A stretch of 64,000 nt of DNA from Bacteroidaceae bacterium. Lineage in GTDB: Bacteria > Bacteroidota > Bacteroidia > Bacteroidales > Bacteroidaceae. How positions within the stretch are numbered: position 1 is the first letter of the stretch; each line of letters starts with the position of its first letter. The notes under the pieces were generated by a model that worked only from the letters and a program-made list of their open reading frames with translations, was not told where the DNA came from and made no database searches. Both the position numbers and the translations under genes were made by a program. The stretch covers positions 1 to 64,000 of the forward strand of contig JAFTYP010000021.1 of NCBI GenBank assembly GCA_017461345.1, read 5' to 3'. Of this stretch, positions 63,217 to 64,000 are shown in pieces.

Positions 63217-63867
63217 TTACTCAATCGCTGGCTGTTGCAACTTTATATAGATATCGCTAAACATTCGGCGGTATGCCTCTACTTTTTTGTCAAAGGCTAA
63301 AGGGTATGCACGAGATGACGACGGCAGTCGCCACAGAGATATCTGCTCGCCATCAGCATTATGGAGGGCAGGAATAGGGACTGATGTATTGACTTTCGGC
63401 AAACTGTTGATGTGCAATGTCGCACAGATTGTTTCGGTTGCTTTCTCACCTGTAGTTACGATGGCCCTTAAATGTGGCAGTTGTGCAAGCAAAGCGGCAA
63501 TGTCTGTTGGTTCAACAACTTCGAGAAATTTGTCGGAAGCATTGTCCTTAAGACGACGGACGGCCTGTGCCGTATCGAAGAAGGCAAGGCCTTTCTCTGT
63601 GCAATGCCTCACTATTTCATCCAGTTTGAAGCGCTTCTCCCCCTCAAGGACAAAGTGATTGCGGTCGCCAAAGAACACCTGTCCTTCGATGCGCCAATGG
63701 TCGTTGATGAAATTAGGATAGAAGAAGTCCATGCACCAACGCTTTCGCTGAGGTGGGAAACTGCCGAGAAACAACACCTTCGCCTCTGGTGGCAGGAAGG
63801 GTTTCAACGGGTGATACTCTACCTCACTGGTACTTCTGGCTATATTTTCCTTGTTTAGATAAGACAT
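63217..63867 (-). CDS. Uracil-DNA glycosylase superfamily protein
   Basis: A 216-residue cytoplasmic protein with the UDG-fold opening VLFLGSFPPQRKRWCMDFFY near 31-50, where LGSFPP occupies the place of the G-x-x-P-G motif, then FYPNFINDHWRIEG and a late ALHNADGEQISLWRLPSSSRA that may hold the family motif II His/Ser region. It probably acts on damaged or deaminated bases or is a related enzyme without that activity. Single gene with its own promoter; convergent with the hydrolase. Confidence 0.7.
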   Translation of the reverse strand: MSYLNKENIARSTSEVEYHPLKPFLPPEAKVLFLGSFPPQRKRWCMDFFYPNFINDHWRIEGQVFFGDRNHFVLEGEKRFKLDEIVRHCTEKGLAFFDTAQAVRRLKDNASDKFLEVVEPTDIAALLAQLPHLRAIVTTGEKATETICATLHINSLPKVNTSVPIPALHNADGEQISLWRLPSSSRAYPLAFDKKVEAYRRMFSDIYIKLQQPAIE

Positions 63868-63875
63868 TTCTGTTA

Positions 63876-63883
63876 CAAAATTA
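63876..63883 (-). promoter_or_regulatory. Promoter -7 box of the UDG-like gene
   Basis: TAATTTTG on the minus strand, nine bases before the start codon. Confidence 0.5.
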
Positions 63884-63926
63884 CAAAATTATATGCGTAA
63901 CATAATAATATATGACTTTTTTTTCG

Positions 63927-63934
63927 TAACTTTG
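63927..63934 (+). promoter_or_regulatory. Promoter -7 box of the rubrerythrin gene
   Basis: TAACTTTG, 27 bases before the ATG at 63961. Confidence 0.65.
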
Positions 63935-63960
63935 TAGTGCTAATTTTTAAAAGAAAGACT

Positions 63961-64000
63961 ATGAAAGATTTGAAAGGAACCAAGACCGAGCAGAACCTCA
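63961..64000 (+). CDS. Start of rubrerythrin (cut by the window edge)
   Basis: Thirteen codons, MKDLKGTKTEQNL, match the highly conserved rubrerythrin N-terminus. Rubrerythrin is a diiron plus rubredoxin peroxidase that reduces hydrogen peroxide in anaerobes. A -7 box and a purine-rich AAAAGAAAG ahead of the ATG support the start. With superoxide dismutase 3 kb upstream, this end of the window deals with oxidative stress, though the genes are not in one operon. Confidence 0.72.
   Translation, partial: MKDLKGTKTEQNL

Overview
The window is chromosomal DNA from a member of the Bacteroidota, most likely order Bacteroidales and close to Prevotella. The basis is gene content (BexA-free core genes, DUF4199, DUF6452/DUF6048, DUF6057, GH92 and GH32 enzymes, YtrA-type GntR, an HU-HIG protein, a PorE-like OmpA lipoprotein), moderate G+C, weak Shine-Dalgarno use, and more than twenty matches to the Bacteroidota promoter -7 box TAnnTTTG just ahead of genes. 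I see no plasmid, phage or insertion sequence. Gene density is high and most of the window is housekeeping or carbohydrate metabolism.

Layout. 1-4 kb: edge of a leftward gene, nudC and a phosphohexomutase, an unknown helical protein, then an SRP RNA and tRNA-Thr in one small RNA operon. 4-9.4 kb: DUF4199, a membrane glycosyltransferase, DUF6452, DUF6048, apbE and a Crp-type regulator running rightward, facing a second glycosyltransferase. 10-20.4 kb: topB, a PorE-like lipoprotein, a LysM glucosaminidase, an ABC-F ATPase, grpE, dnaJ, folC. 20.8-24.4 kb: galactose operon (galM, sugar MFS transporter, galK). 24.6-29 kb: alanine symporter, tRNA-Arg, then an ABC/GntR/DUF975 operon. 29.4-34.5 kb: glycogen branching enzyme with a MORN-repeat protein, and dnaX. 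34.7-41.4 kb: FtsB-like protein, then a leftward leuB, DUF6057, PD40/CxxCH operon, and padR-pspC. 41.9-58.7 kb: secreted carbohydrate-active and phosphatase genes (SGNH/LamG, alkaline phosphatase, GH43 with FG-GAP repeats, GH92, tandem F5/8C protein, GH32) but with no SusC/SusD pair, plus an HU-like protein, NhaC and a POT transporter. 58.8-64 kb: SulP, superoxide dismutase, a small PH-like membrane protein, an alpha/beta hydrolase, a UDG-superfamily protein, and the first codons of rubrerythrin.

The most unusual signal is not a gene. Ten intergenic spots carry short tandem arrays with a strict 22-bp period. In the commonest type the unit is TTAAGTT-TGCC-AACTTAA-CACG (7+4+7+4), so every arm can pair with the neighbour on either side. 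Other arrays keep the 22-bp period and the pairing while using quite different sequences (GTTAACC type, TGGTCATGA type, two with perfect 19- and 20-bp inverted arms). Nearly all lie just 3' of a gene. A second, unrelated family is a G/C-rich palindrome of about 35 bp that sits between genes and also, in one orientation and one reading frame, inside coding sequence (twice in nudC, once in the GH32 gene), where it encodes peptides of the type L-P-x-R-G-x-G. Two 7-bp tandem repeats (one inside the phosphohexomutase gene, one in the shared POT/SulP promoter region) could vary in copy number.
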